Below, piece after piece: positions 8,671 through 19,100 of a stretch of DNA of 64,000 nt. The position numbers and the translations under genes were made by a program. Under the pieces are notes generated by a model. It had not been told where the DNA came from, ran no database searches, and saw only the letters and a list, made by a program, of their open reading frames with translations. The stretch comes from Winogradskyella sediminis (GTDB lineage Bacteria; Bacteroidota; Bacteroidia; Flavobacteriales; Flavobacteriaceae). Position 1 is the first letter of the stretch, and each line of letters starts with the position of its first letter. The stretch lies in NCBI RefSeq assembly GCF_003387355.1, contig NZ_QUNH01000003.1, positions 354,337-418,336 on the forward strand. Direction: 5' to 3'.

Positions 8671-8737
8671 CTACACTATGTAAATCATTAATTTAACCCT
8701 AAACCGCTTATAGACTAAAACTACAATTCCCAAACCA

Positions 8738-10201
8738 ATGCTTAAACCTACTTACCTAACCCATTTCTTTTACGGAATTTGCTTTTGCCTCGCTATTATA
8801 GCGCAGCGAGCTAACGCGCAAGTAGTAATTGGTGCGCCAAACTTAGGATTTTCGCAAGCCTGTGCTAGTGAATCCTTCAACACTTATAATGCCACTTTTA
8901 TTTTTTCACCAGAATCTGCTTTAGACGCCTCTAATCAATTTACCATTGAAATGTCTGATGCTGACGGTGATTTTGCTGACCCTACCGTTATACACACTAC
9001 TGCAGCAGGATCAGTAACCGTTTCGCCTGCTACGATTTCTTTTTCTATTCCAGAAACCACAGCTGGTGAAAACTACCGCATTCGAATTAAAAGTAGTGCG
9101 CCTATAGCAACGAGTTCAAAATCGGTTCCTTTTGCAGCATATTATAAAATTCAAGATTCTCCTTTTACCATTAACAACCTAGTGTCTACAGGAGCGTATT
9201 GCTTAGGAGGCAGTTACTTATTATCTATTGATAATCCAGGGAATGGTACCAACGATTCACCACTTCAGTATCCAAGTCTTACTTATAAATGGTACAAGGA
9301 AACAGGACCTACGACTTCCGATTTTGTTGCCGATGGTCCGACCTTAGCCGTAAATACAGAAGGGACTTATTTTGTAAGAACAAATTATGGTACTTGTACT
9401 TCCAATTCTTTTTCTAATCGTGTTACTATTAGTGAAGCCGTATCTGGTGAAGCCAATGCCACAATAGTATCGAGTTTAGGAAATCCGTATTGCCCAGAAC
9501 AAGGTCTTACCACCTTAAGTACCATTGGCGGCATTTCTTATCAGTGGTATAAGGATGGTAATATTATTCCAGATGCCACAAGTCAAATGTACCTAACTGA
9601 CGAATCTGGTACTTTTTCAGTTCAAGTTGATTTAGGTGAATGTGTAGCTTCTGGTTCTATTGATCTAGTAAGTGAATTATTTGATAGTTCTATTGATGTT
9701 CCAGAATACAATGAGATGTCTGCTGAAGACTCTTTATGGGTAACGGTAACGACCACAGCATTAAATCCTGAATTCATATGGTATTTAAACGGTAATATAA
9801 TTGCAAGTGCTACAGAGGCTTCATTTGAAGCTACGGAATTTGGTGATTATACCGTAAGTATAACACAAACAACAGGATGCGCTGCAACGGTTGAATATGG
9901 TTTTACCATTGAAGAAGAGCTCGATCTTTTTCCAGATGTTGAAGCTATTCCTAATCTTATCAGCCCTAATGGTGATAGTATCAATGATACATGGATTATA
10001 CCAACAGCTTATGTAAGTGGTACGGATACGGAAGTGATTATAATGAATAATCAAGGAAAAATAGTTTTACAGACTAAAGATTACTTAAATAATTGGCCAG
10101 AAAACGATTTAAAACTAACAAGTATTAACCAGGTGTATTATTATATCATAACCACATCTGATAATGAAACAAAAAAAGGTTCTATAACCGTAGTGAAATA
10201 A
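8738..10201 (+). CDS. T9SS type B sorting-domain protein with Ig-like repeats (SprC-position protein)
   Basis: A secreted surface protein of 487 residues. The signal peptide ends near residue 27 (AIIAQRANAQ). The middle holds Ig-like beta-sandwich units around YKWYKETG, YQWYKDGNIIPDA and FIWYLNGNIIASA, each followed by a GTYFVRT- or GDYTVSI-type strand. The C terminus (FPDVEAIPNLISPNGDSIND onward, residues 400-487) is a gliding-motility/T9SS type B sorting domain, which directs export across the outer membrane. The stop codon is one base before the ATG of the next gene, so the two are co-transcribed. In F. johnsoniae the gene order is sprC-sprD-sprB-sprF. This gene holds the sprC place, which is an inference from order, not from sequence alignment. 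Confidence 0.85.
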   Translation: MLKPTYLTHFFYGICFCLAIIAQRANAQVVIGAPNLGFSQACASESFNTYNATFIFSPESALDASNQFTIEMSDADGDFADPTVIHTTAAGSVTVSPATISFSIPETTAGENYRIRIKSSAPIATSSKSVPFAAYYKIQDSPFTINNLVSTGAYCLGGSYLLSIDNPGNGTNDSPLQYPSLTYKWYKETGPTTSDFVADGPTLAVNTEGTYFVRTNYGTCTSNSFSNRVTISEAVSGEANATIVSSLGNPYCPEQGLTTLSTIGGISYQWYKDGNIIPDATSQMYLTDESGTFSVQVDLGECVASGSIDLVSELFDSSIDVPEYNEMSAEDSLWVTVTTTALNPEFIWYLNGNIIASATEASFEATEFGDYTVSITQTTGCAATVEYGFTIEEELDLFPDVEAIPNLISPNGDSINDTWIIPTAYVSGTDTEVIIMNNQGKIVLQTKDYLNNWPENDLKLTSINQVYYYIITTSDNETKKGSITVVK

Positions 10202-10202
10202 C

Positions 10203-13085
10203 ATGAAAGGACTATTCTTACTTCTTATATTATGTTTCTGTTCTGTACAGACATTCTACGCTCAAGAAGATGACGGAGTGGTTTCACTTGCTATACCAAC
10301 TCGAAATTCGTTGACCTTTAATCGTTATACCATTAACCCAACTTTTAGCTTTGTGCGAGAGCAAACCAAATATATAAGTTTCTATAATAAAAGAGAATGG
10401 GTACAGTTTGAAAACGCACCTCTCACCTATTTGGCTAGTTATTCAGGACGATTTGGTGAAAACATTGGAGCCGGCTTAGGATTGTTTCAGCAGAATTATG
10501 GAGTACTCACCACCTTTGGTGGTATTTTGAATTTTGCATATAATGCAACATTAGGATACGACAGTAATCTTACTTTCGGACTTAACATAGGTGCTTATAA
10601 AAGTGGTATCAATACAGGAAATGTAGTCACCAATTTTAATGATCCATCTTTACAAAATGTACCCGAAAATTTTCTAATAACAATTAATCCAGGTATCAAT
10701 TATGGTACTGAGTTTTTAGATTTTGGTGTTTCTATAAACAATTTAGCTTTATATAATCTAGAATCGTCTGCACTTATAGAAGATAATCCTCAACAAAGTG
10801 TTCAAGCTCATGTTATGTATACAGGTTACATGTCTAGTAGAGGTTTTTTTGATGAAAGTAAATTTACTGGATTATTACGTTCAGAATTTCAAAAAGAAGA
10901 AACTATTATTTCTGGTGTTGCCATGGTAACAGTGCCTAAAGGAATTTGGGGACAAGTAGGTTACAATACACTTTATGGTGTTTCTGGTGGCATTGGATTG
11001 AATATAACTACGCAAATCGCTATTGAATATAATTATGAAACTGCTTTTGGTGACTTAAGCAATTATGGACCTTCTCATGAAATTTCTTTAGCCTATAGAT
11101 TTAAAAATAATAATTATTACGATTACAGTCGTGCAGACGAAGTAACAGGTATTCTATCTACAAATAAAAACAGAAGACGTCGCGTAACTAAAACACCCAA
11201 GTCAACTGTAGCAAGTCGTAAATCAGTTATTGATGCCAAAGCAAAAGCAGATGCAGAAGCTCAACGCAAAGTAGAACAAGAAGAACTAGTATTACAGCAA
11301 CAACAGGAAGCTGAAGCAAAACGTATCGAAGCTCAAAAAACAAAAGCATTGGCAGAAGCAAAAGCCAAGGCTGAAAAGGAAGAAGCAGAACGAATAGCAG
11401 CACAACGTGCAGAAATGAGAGCTAAAATTCAGGCAGAACAAAAAGCTCAAGAAGAAGCCGCTGCTCAAGCTAAACTATTAGCAGAACAAAAAGCTAAAGA
11501 AGAAGCTGCTGCTCAAGCTAAACTATTAGCAGAACAAAAAGCTAAAGAAGAAGCTGCTGCTCAAGCTAAACTATTAGCGGAACAAAAAGCTAAAGAAGAA
11601 GCTGCTGCTCAAGCTAAACTATTAGCAGAACAAAAAGCTCAAGAAGAAGCCGCTGCTCAAGCTAAACTATTAGCAGAACAAAAAGCTAAAGAAGAAGCTG
11701 CTGCTCAAGCTAAACTATTAGCAGAACAAAAAGCTAAAGAAGAAGCTGCTGCTCAAGCTAAACTATTAGCGGAACAAAAAGCTAAAGAAGAAGCTGCTGC
11801 TCAAGCTAAACTATTAGCAGAACAAAAAGCTCAAGAAGAAGCTGCTGCTCAAGCCAAACTATTAACGGAACAAAAAGCTCAAGAGGAAGCTGCTGCTCAA
11901 GCTAAACTATTAGCAGAACAAAAAGCTCAAGAAGAAGCTGCTGCTCAAGCCAAACTATTAGCGGAACAAAAAGCTCAAGAGGAAGCTGCTGCTCAAGCTA
12001 AACTATTAGCAGAACAAAAAGCTCAAGAAGAAGCTGCTGCTCAAGCCAAACTATTAGCGGAACAAAAAGCTCAAGAGGAAGCTGCTGCTCAAGCTAAACT
12101 ATTAGCAGAACAAAAAGCTCAAGAAGAAGCTGCTGCTCAAGCCAAACTATTAGCGGAACAAAAAGCTCAAGAAGAAAAAGAAGCTAATGTAGATGCTATT
12201 GCAAATCCAAAGGATGCGCTCGCAGTATCGATGCAAACCATATCTAAAGCAACGGAAGCGTCTAAAGCTGTTCAAAATGAATTATTAAAGCAATTCGATG
12301 ACATTGTTGCTATTAAGGATCAGGATCTAAAGGATATGAAGGAAGAGAATGATTTAAGTGATCAAGGGATTGTAGTACAGCCAAAACCATTTAAAAGTGT
12401 TACAGCTGAAAACAATAAACTTAGAGCTATTAAAGCAGATTTAGATGCTGTGATAAAAACACGTAGCGAAAAAATTGAAGAACTAAAAGCAATATATGAA
12501 GAGCGTGCAGCTATAAAGGAATTAGCCTTAGATGAAGTGACATTATTCTACAAAAAAGAAATTAACAGATTACAATCAGAACAGTTAAAAGCCAATGAAG
12601 CCAAATCTAAATTAGATCTGAAGCTAGAAGCGATTAAAGTGGCCACTGAATTTGAGAAAAGAAGACGTATTAAGCGCGCAGCTTTTAATAACGAAGATGA
12701 TAGATATAGCCAAGATAGAGCTCGATTAAAAAAATTAAAGGAAACTACAGCATTAGCCGAAACTCCTTATAAAGCTGAAGATTTTGATTTTGGAGAAGCT
12801 CAAGGTAATAGTATTAAAATATTAAAAAACATCAGTCATGTTAAAAGTGGTTTCTACCTAATCATTGCGGTCCACAGTGACGTAAAAAGTAGAGATGAAT
12901 TTTTAAGAAAAGTTATCGCATCTGGAAGAACTAATGTTGATTTCTTTCACGATGTAAATACGAGTAAGTATTACATCTATTATGATAAAGTTGATGATAT
13001 TTCAAGTGCTAATAGAGCCTTAGAAACCAAAGGAAATAGACCTTATAATGGAAAAATGACAATAGTAAAAATAGAAAACCAATAA
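10203..13085 (+). CDS. PorP/SprF-like T9SS protein with long Ala/Lys/Glu coiled-coil repeat (SprD-position protein)
   Basis: This is a 960-residue outer-membrane-associated protein. After a signal peptide (cleavage after FYAQ, near residue 20) comes a PorP/SprF domain, residues about 25-310, seen in NPTFSFVREQTKYISFYNKRE, beta-barrel strands and SHEISLAYRF. A basic linker (NKNRRRRVTKTPKS) leads into a charged helical region, residues about 340-660. Its core is a 16-residue unit AEQKAQEEAAAQAKLL repeated 15.5 times (residues 411-658), a probable extended coiled coil or single helix in the periplasm. A further helical region and a C-terminal globular part (SGFYLIIAVHSDVKSRDEF, residues 880-960) resembling SPOR-type domains follow. 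PorP/SprF proteins assist export or anchoring of T9SS cargo. The gene sits immediately upstream of the giant adhesin gene in the place of sprD. Confidence 0.8.
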   Translation: MKGLFLLLILCFCSVQTFYAQEDDGVVSLAIPTRNSLTFNRYTINPTFSFVREQTKYISFYNKREWVQFENAPLTYLASYSGRFGENIGAGLGLFQQNYGVLTTFGGILNFAYNATLGYDSNLTFGLNIGAYKSGINTGNVVTNFNDPSLQNVPENFLITINPGINYGTEFLDFGVSINNLALYNLESSALIEDNPQQSVQAHVMYTGYMSSRGFFDESKFTGLLRSEFQKEETIISGVAMVTVPKGIWGQVGYNTLYGVSGGIGLNITTQIAIEYNYETAFGDLSNYGPSHEISLAYRFKNNNYYDYSRADEVTGILSTNKNRRRRVTKTPKSTVASRKSVIDAKAKADAEAQRKVEQEELVLQQQQEAEAKRIEAQKTKALAEAKAKAEKEEAERIAAQRAEMRAKIQAEQKAQEEAAAQAKLLAEQKAKEEAAAQAKLLAEQKAKEEAAAQAKLLAEQKAKEEAAAQAKLLAEQKAQEEAAAQAKLLAEQKAKEEAAAQAKLLAEQKAKEEAAAQAKLLAEQKAKEEAAAQAKLLAEQKAQEEAAAQAKLLTEQKAQEEAAAQAKLLAEQKAQEEAAAQAKLLAEQKAQEEAAAQAKLLAEQKAQEEAAAQAKLLAEQKAQEEAAAQAKLLAEQKAQEEAAAQAKLLAEQKAQEEKEANVDAIANPKDALAVSMQTISKATEASKAVQNELLKQFDDIVAIKDQDLKDMKEENDLSDQGIVVQPKPFKSVTAENNKLRAIKADLDAVIKTRSEKIEELKAIYEERAAIKELALDEVTLFYKKEINRLQSEQLKANEAKSKLDLKLEAIKVATEFEKRRRIKRAAFNNEDDRYSQDRARLKKLKETTALAETPYKAEDFDFGEAQGNSIKILKNISHVKSGFYLIIAVHSDVKSRDEFLRKVIASGRTNVDFFHDVNTSKYYIYYDKVDDISSANRALETKGNRPYNGKMTIVKIENQ
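11433..12176 (+). repeat. In-frame 48-bp tandem repeat, 15.5 copies, with nested 192-bp and 96-bp periods
   Basis: Each 48-bp unit encodes the 16-residue coiled-coil unit. Units 1-4 and 5-8 share the same silent and missense differences (first unit with CAA-GAA-GAA-GCC, then three AAA units), giving a 192-bp super-repeat. Units 9-16 alternate between a GCA/GAA/GCC type and a GCG/GAG/GCT type, giving a 96-bp super-repeat. The phases show recent block duplications. Confidence 0.95.
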
Positions 13086-13100
13086 TAGTTAAGCCACCTT

Positions 13101-13141
13101 TCACTTTAGTTTTTGCCCCAAGATTAAAGTGATAAACTAAA
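13101..13141 (+). promoter_or_regulatory. Two mutually exclusive hairpins between the SprD- and SprB-position genes
   Basis: TCACTTTA (13101-13108) is complementary to TAAAGTGA (13125-13132). The overlapping TTTAGTTT (13105-13112) is complementary to AAACTAAA (13134-13141). Both are perfect 8-bp stems and cannot form together. The ATG of the adhesin gene follows at 13152. Confidence 0.45.
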
Positions 13142-13151
13142 ATAAAGTATC

Positions 13152-16100
13152 ATGAAAAAACCTACTTTTTCTAGAATAGCCTTAATTGCCCTAACACTTC
13201 TTTTAGGACAACTGACATTTGCTCAAAACTACCAACCCTTTAACCCGCGATTTAATGAGGATTTAAAAGGAGATATCGTCCTAATTGGAAATAACATTCT
13301 CGGACCAAATAACGAGCCTTTTAATAATAATTGGGTTTATAACCATCAAGTTGATATGACCTATATTGATATTGATTCCGATGGTTCTACCTTTAGTTCT
13401 TCAAGTGCAGACTTAACCATACCAAATCCTAATTGTTATAGAATTATATATGCAGGTTTATATTGGGGAGCGGTAAATCCTGGAGATGCTCCTATAACCG
13501 AAGTAAAATTTAAAGGGCCTTCTGGTGGTTATAATGATATTGATGGGACAATTATTTATGAAGCAGGAAGTAATACCGTAGATGGTGGTGATAGCTTTTC
13601 TTATGCGTGTTTTGCCGATGTGACCTCTATTGTTACTAGTTTTGGTTCTGGTGCTGACTTAGGAACTTACACCGTTGCTAATGTGTCATCAGCTGAAGGA
13701 AGAACCGCTTCTTATAATCCCTATAATGGTACTGGTCAATCGGCTGGTTGGTCTTTATTTGTTGTTTATGAAGATCCGACTTTACCTGGTAAATCAATTA
13801 CTAGTTTTGATGGTTTTAGTGCGATTAGTGTTGCTGGTGGAAACCCAACATTAGATATTCCTGTAGATGGTTTTAGAACAGTGCCTGCTCCTGCTCCTGT
13901 AAGAGCTAATTTTGCATTTGCAACTTTAGAAGGAGATAGCCCTATTCTAGGAGACCGTTTAAGGTTAAATGGAGTAAGTTTATCGACAGCAGATCGTCCT
14001 GTGTCAAATTTTTTCAATAGTTCTGTTACACAATTAGATGCTACCCCTGTTAATGATAGAGTACCTAATAGTACCAATACTTTAGGATTTGATACTGGTG
14101 TTATTGCTATTCCAAATCCAGGAAATACAGTTATTGCGAATGATGCTACTTCTGGTACTATTCGGTTAGAAACAAGTGGTGATACTTATTTTCCATATTT
14201 CTTTGCATTTGCAGTAGAAATTATAGAACCTAACATTGTCTTGACTAAAATTGTAGAAGATGACACTGGTAATAATATTGGTGATCAATATGTTGGTTTA
14301 GGATCGTCTTTAAATTACGTCATTGGATTTCAGAATACTGGTAATGATCACGCTACAAGCTTTCAAATTAGAGACATTCTACCTGTTAATATTATTTTTA
14401 ATTATCCAGATGATTTAGTGTTACCTCCTGGTGTGTCTGTTTCAAGTTATAATCCAGCAACTAGAGAGATTATCTTTGCTATCGATGATTCTTTAGTAGA
14501 AGAAAATGATCCTGTTTACGAAATACGTATTGAAGTTGAAGTTGTAGAGTCTTGTAATTTGTTAGTTGATGCCTGTACTAATATCATAAGTAACCAGGCT
14601 TTTGCAAGTTATAATGGGTATTATAATCCTAATTTTAATATTACAGATGATCCAAGTTTAAGTAGCAATACAGGTTGCTTATTATCGCCTCAAGCAACCA
14701 ATTTTTTAGCCGATTTAAATTGTACTTTTTCTCAAGATATTGTTTTATGTGGTGAAAGTGTGGATTTAACCGCAGCCAATGGTTATGATTCTTATGCTTG
14801 GTCAACGAGTCCAACAGGAACACCTGTCATTGGTGATACACAAACTATTACCGTTACGGAAACAGGATCCTATTATTCTTTTAATACTGCTGTAGCACCT
14901 TGTCAATCTATTGTTCAAGAATTTCATGTGGAAATTTTTGGAGGAAACACCACTAACCCAGTCATTCCGTACGCAGATGAGGTTGTAACTTGCCCTAATG
15001 ATGGTAAATTACTACCAAATATCTTTTTATGTGGTGCTAATGACTCAAGGTTAATTGAGACTAATATTGCCAATTCAACCTCAGTTATATGGGAAAAATT
15101 AGATGAAACAAGCTGCTCGGCTGTTACCGATGCAGATTGTGCTAATGAAGATGCGTCTTGTACGTGGAATGAAGTAGAAACTGGAGCTAATTTTCTTGCC
15201 GATACAGCTGGCCAATATAGATTAACTATTAATTATCCTGGAGGCTGTTTTGTGCAGTTTTATTTCAACATATATGAAAACATTCTTAACGCTACTGTAA
15301 ACGCCACAGATATCATATGTACTACAAACGGAAGTATCACAGTAAATGGAGTACCTTCTGGATATGAATACAGTTTAGATGGTGTTACATTTCAAGATAG
15401 TAATGTATTTTCTATAGATACGGCAGGGATTTATACGGCTTATATTAGACAAGTTGGAGTGACTACAAACCCTTGTGTTTTTACAGTGCCAGATGTTCAA
15501 ATTAGAGATAGAGCGTTTACTGGGTCTACAATTGTAACTCAACCTTTATGTCATGGTGATAAAGGAACAATTCATTTGGCGGCCAATGATATAGATCCAC
15601 AATATTCATTTTCACTTTCTCAAGGAGGAAGTTTAGTAAATAGCGTTGGGCCTGTAGTAGATAATACACATACTTTTCAAAACTTAAATCCAGGAACGTA
15701 TACAGCCACTATAACTTCTGAAAATGGCTGTACATTTACTGAATCTATTACTATAACTGAGCCTCCATTATTAACAGTAACTGTTGCTTTAACAAACCCA
15801 TTAAATTGTACTGATGGTGAAATTACCGTTTATCCTGAAGGAGGTACACCACCCTATTTTTATTTCGTAAACGGATCTGTTGATTTTCAGTCTGTGCCAG
15901 AAATTGTTGTAACAGCAGCTGGTGACTATAATATTACAGTTACAGATTCTAATAACTGTAGCGCAGAGGTTACAATTGCTGTAGATGCCATTTCTAGTCC
16001 TGAGTTTACTGTGGACATTACTGATATTGCTTGTGCAGATGCCAGTGATTCGGGCTCTTTATCAATTGATGTCACCAATGCCAATGGTAGCAGCATTGAA

Positions 16101-19100
16101 TATAGTATTGATGGTGGTACGACATTTGTAAATTCTAATGTATTTACAGGATTAGCAGTTGGAAACTACGATGTGATTTTACAATACACCTCAGGTCCTG
16201 ATGTTTGTGAAACTATTCCTCAGACCGTTACAATTAGTTCTGCAACAGCTATTACAGGAACGGCTGAATTAGCTGCCCCTTTTACGTGTTTATCAGACGG
16301 AACTATTATTGTTACAGATGTTACTGGTGGTGATGCACCTTATACATATAGTATTGATGGAGTAACGTTTCAAACAGGTAATACGTTTAATAACTTAACT
16401 GAAGGAAACTATACTGTAATCGTAAAAGATGCCAGTGGATGTTCTTCTGCCATGAATCAAATTACAATTGAAGCATTAAATCCACCAACGGATTTAACCT
16501 TTGATAATTCACCTATCACTTGTCCTACCAATACCTCAACGATATCTATTATTGGTACTACAGGTGGTACAGGAACATTAGAATATCAAATTACAGCGCC
16601 TGCTTCGGCCGCAACAGGGTATCAGACAGAAACAGATTTTTCCGATTTAGAACCGGGAACATACACCTTTCAAGTTAAGGATGAAAATGATTGTGTGTAT
16701 AGTGAGACTTATACCATAGACCCTATCCCTACTCCAACCTTATCTGTGGTATTAACTGAAGGGTTAGATTGTACAACATCACCTGATGCCGTGATTACTG
16801 GTACGATTTCAGGTCCAGCACCTTATACTTATGCTGTTTCTATTAACGGTGCTACATATTCAAATTTAGGCACAACAGGAACACCTTTTACATACACTAC
16901 GGGAACGGCAGGAACTTATCAGTTTCAGATTACCGATGCCAATGGTTGTACCGCTGAGTCTTCAGAAATCGTCATAAATCCATTATCGTTACCAGCCTTA
17001 AGCTTAGTAACGCTATCAGAACCTATTTTATGTAATGGTGATACTAATGGAGCCATCGATGTAACTATTGATACTTCTGTAGGTACACCGCCTTTTGAAA
17101 TTAATGTTACCAATACTACCACAGGTATGGATTATGGTACACAAACCTCTGGTTTAACTGCAGGTAACTATACTGTAACGCTTACGGATTCTAAAATGTG
17201 TACAGCAACAGAAACAGTAACAATTAATGAGCCAGATGCTATAATAGTGGATTATGACGCTATTGATATTACTTGTGGTGCCGGAGGTGTATCTCAAGGG
17301 TCTGTTATTGTAAATTCAGTAGTTGGTGGTACAGCTCCATATAACTATTTCGTTACGGGAACAAATGGATACGCAAATTCAGAACTTAATAATATAGGTT
17401 CAACATCGGTGAGTTTTGATGTTGTTGATTTCGGGTTGTATCAAATTAATGTGGTTGATGCCAATGGTTGTTCCGTTATAGTTCAGGATGTTCTGGTAGC
17501 ATCACCTCCAACAGATTTAGACATCGATGTAACAGCTACGGTAGATTGTTCTACTGGAGGTGAAGCTGAAGTAAGCATTGGTTCATCTCTTACAAGTGCA
17601 GGACCATTTTTCTTTAGTATTTATGAAGGTCCTAGTTCTGTTTACCCAACAGGAACATGGTTAGCAGAGGACTCTGTAGGAAGCGAATCAGCAACCTTTA
17701 CCGGATTAATACCAGGAGTATTATATACGTTTATAGTTTATGATCAATCTACAAACTGTAGCTATTATGAGCCAGCAACGGTTCCTATTCCTACGAATTC
17801 AACATTAACCGCAACAGCTGTTAGTGCTCAAAATATTACGTGTACAGGAAATGCTGACGGTAATGTATCTTTTACAGTTAATAGTGTTTATGGTAGTGCT
17901 GTTTCTGTAAATTATGAGATTTTTGATTCATTAAGCTTAACATCAACAGGTATGACGGGTTCAGGATCTGTGCCTGCAAATGGTGCATTAAACGTTTCAG
18001 AATTAGGACCATTACCATTTGGAAACTATTTTGTTTCAATTACAGAAACTTCAGGTCCAAATGCAGGTTGTGGTGTGGTTACTGTACCTTTTAATATTAC
18101 AGAATCTGCTTTTCTTTTAGAATTAGACGTAACGATTGATCAAAATGCAAATTGTAATCCTAATTCTGGAATTATCAGTGCTATCGGATCCAACGGTACA
18201 CCTCCATACTTATATCAAATTACAACAACACCTACTACTCCATTGGCAACTGATACAAATTGGAATAGTTCGAGCACCTTTAATAGAGATGCTGGTAGTT
18301 ATTATGTTCACGTCAAAGATGCTTATAACTGTATTGTCACAAGTGCTGTTCAAGTTTTAAATAATGACCCAACTCCAGTAATTTCTGCAAGTTTAACCAA
18401 TCAATGTACAGTTGCAGAAGGAGCATATGAAATTGATGTTACTTTAGATACTCCTGGTATGCCTCCATATAGTGTAAGTATTAACGGAGGTGCATTTGAA
18501 ACACGTACTTTTCCATTTACACTTTCAAATTTATATTCAGGAACTCATACCGTAGACATACAAGATGTAAATGGTTGTGGTAATAGTGTATCGATAGATG
18601 TTGTTCCTCCTTTGGCTATAACGCCAGAAGTTACAGCATCACCTTCTTGTAATGATGATGATGGTGAAATTACAATTACGGGATTTGGAGGTTCTGGATC
18701 TTATGGGTATAGCATTGCGCCTAGTCCGGCTTCTGTTAGCCTATCAGGAAATGTGTTTGCTGGAGTACCTTCAGGATCGTATACAATTACGGTAACAGAT
18801 ACAGTAACTTTATGTTCTGAAGACGTTACGATTTCGGTATCTCAAGCCGTTCTGCCATCGTTTACAGTAACTCCAAATACAATCACGTGTTTTGGTGATA
18901 ACTCTGGATCGTTTGAAATAAATATTGAAGATTATTCCGGAGCCTATACTTATGAAGTATTTGATAGTTCTGGTGCGTCTGTAACAGGTCTTGTTAATGC
19001 ACACACAGCTACAAATCCTGAAATAGTAACAGGAATGGAAGCTGGAACATTTTCAGTAATAATAACTGAAACTGATATTCCTTTCTGTTCAGCTACATCT

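Noticed and set aside
11433-12176. Regularly spaced repeats that could suggest a CRISPR array
   Set aside because: Units are adjacent 48-bp in-frame copies without unique spacers and lie inside an uninterrupted reading frame; no cas genes are present.
13766-14077. 103-codon minus-strand frame inside the adhesin gene
   Set aside because: It is antisense to an intact repeat-rich gene, with no family resemblance or promoter.
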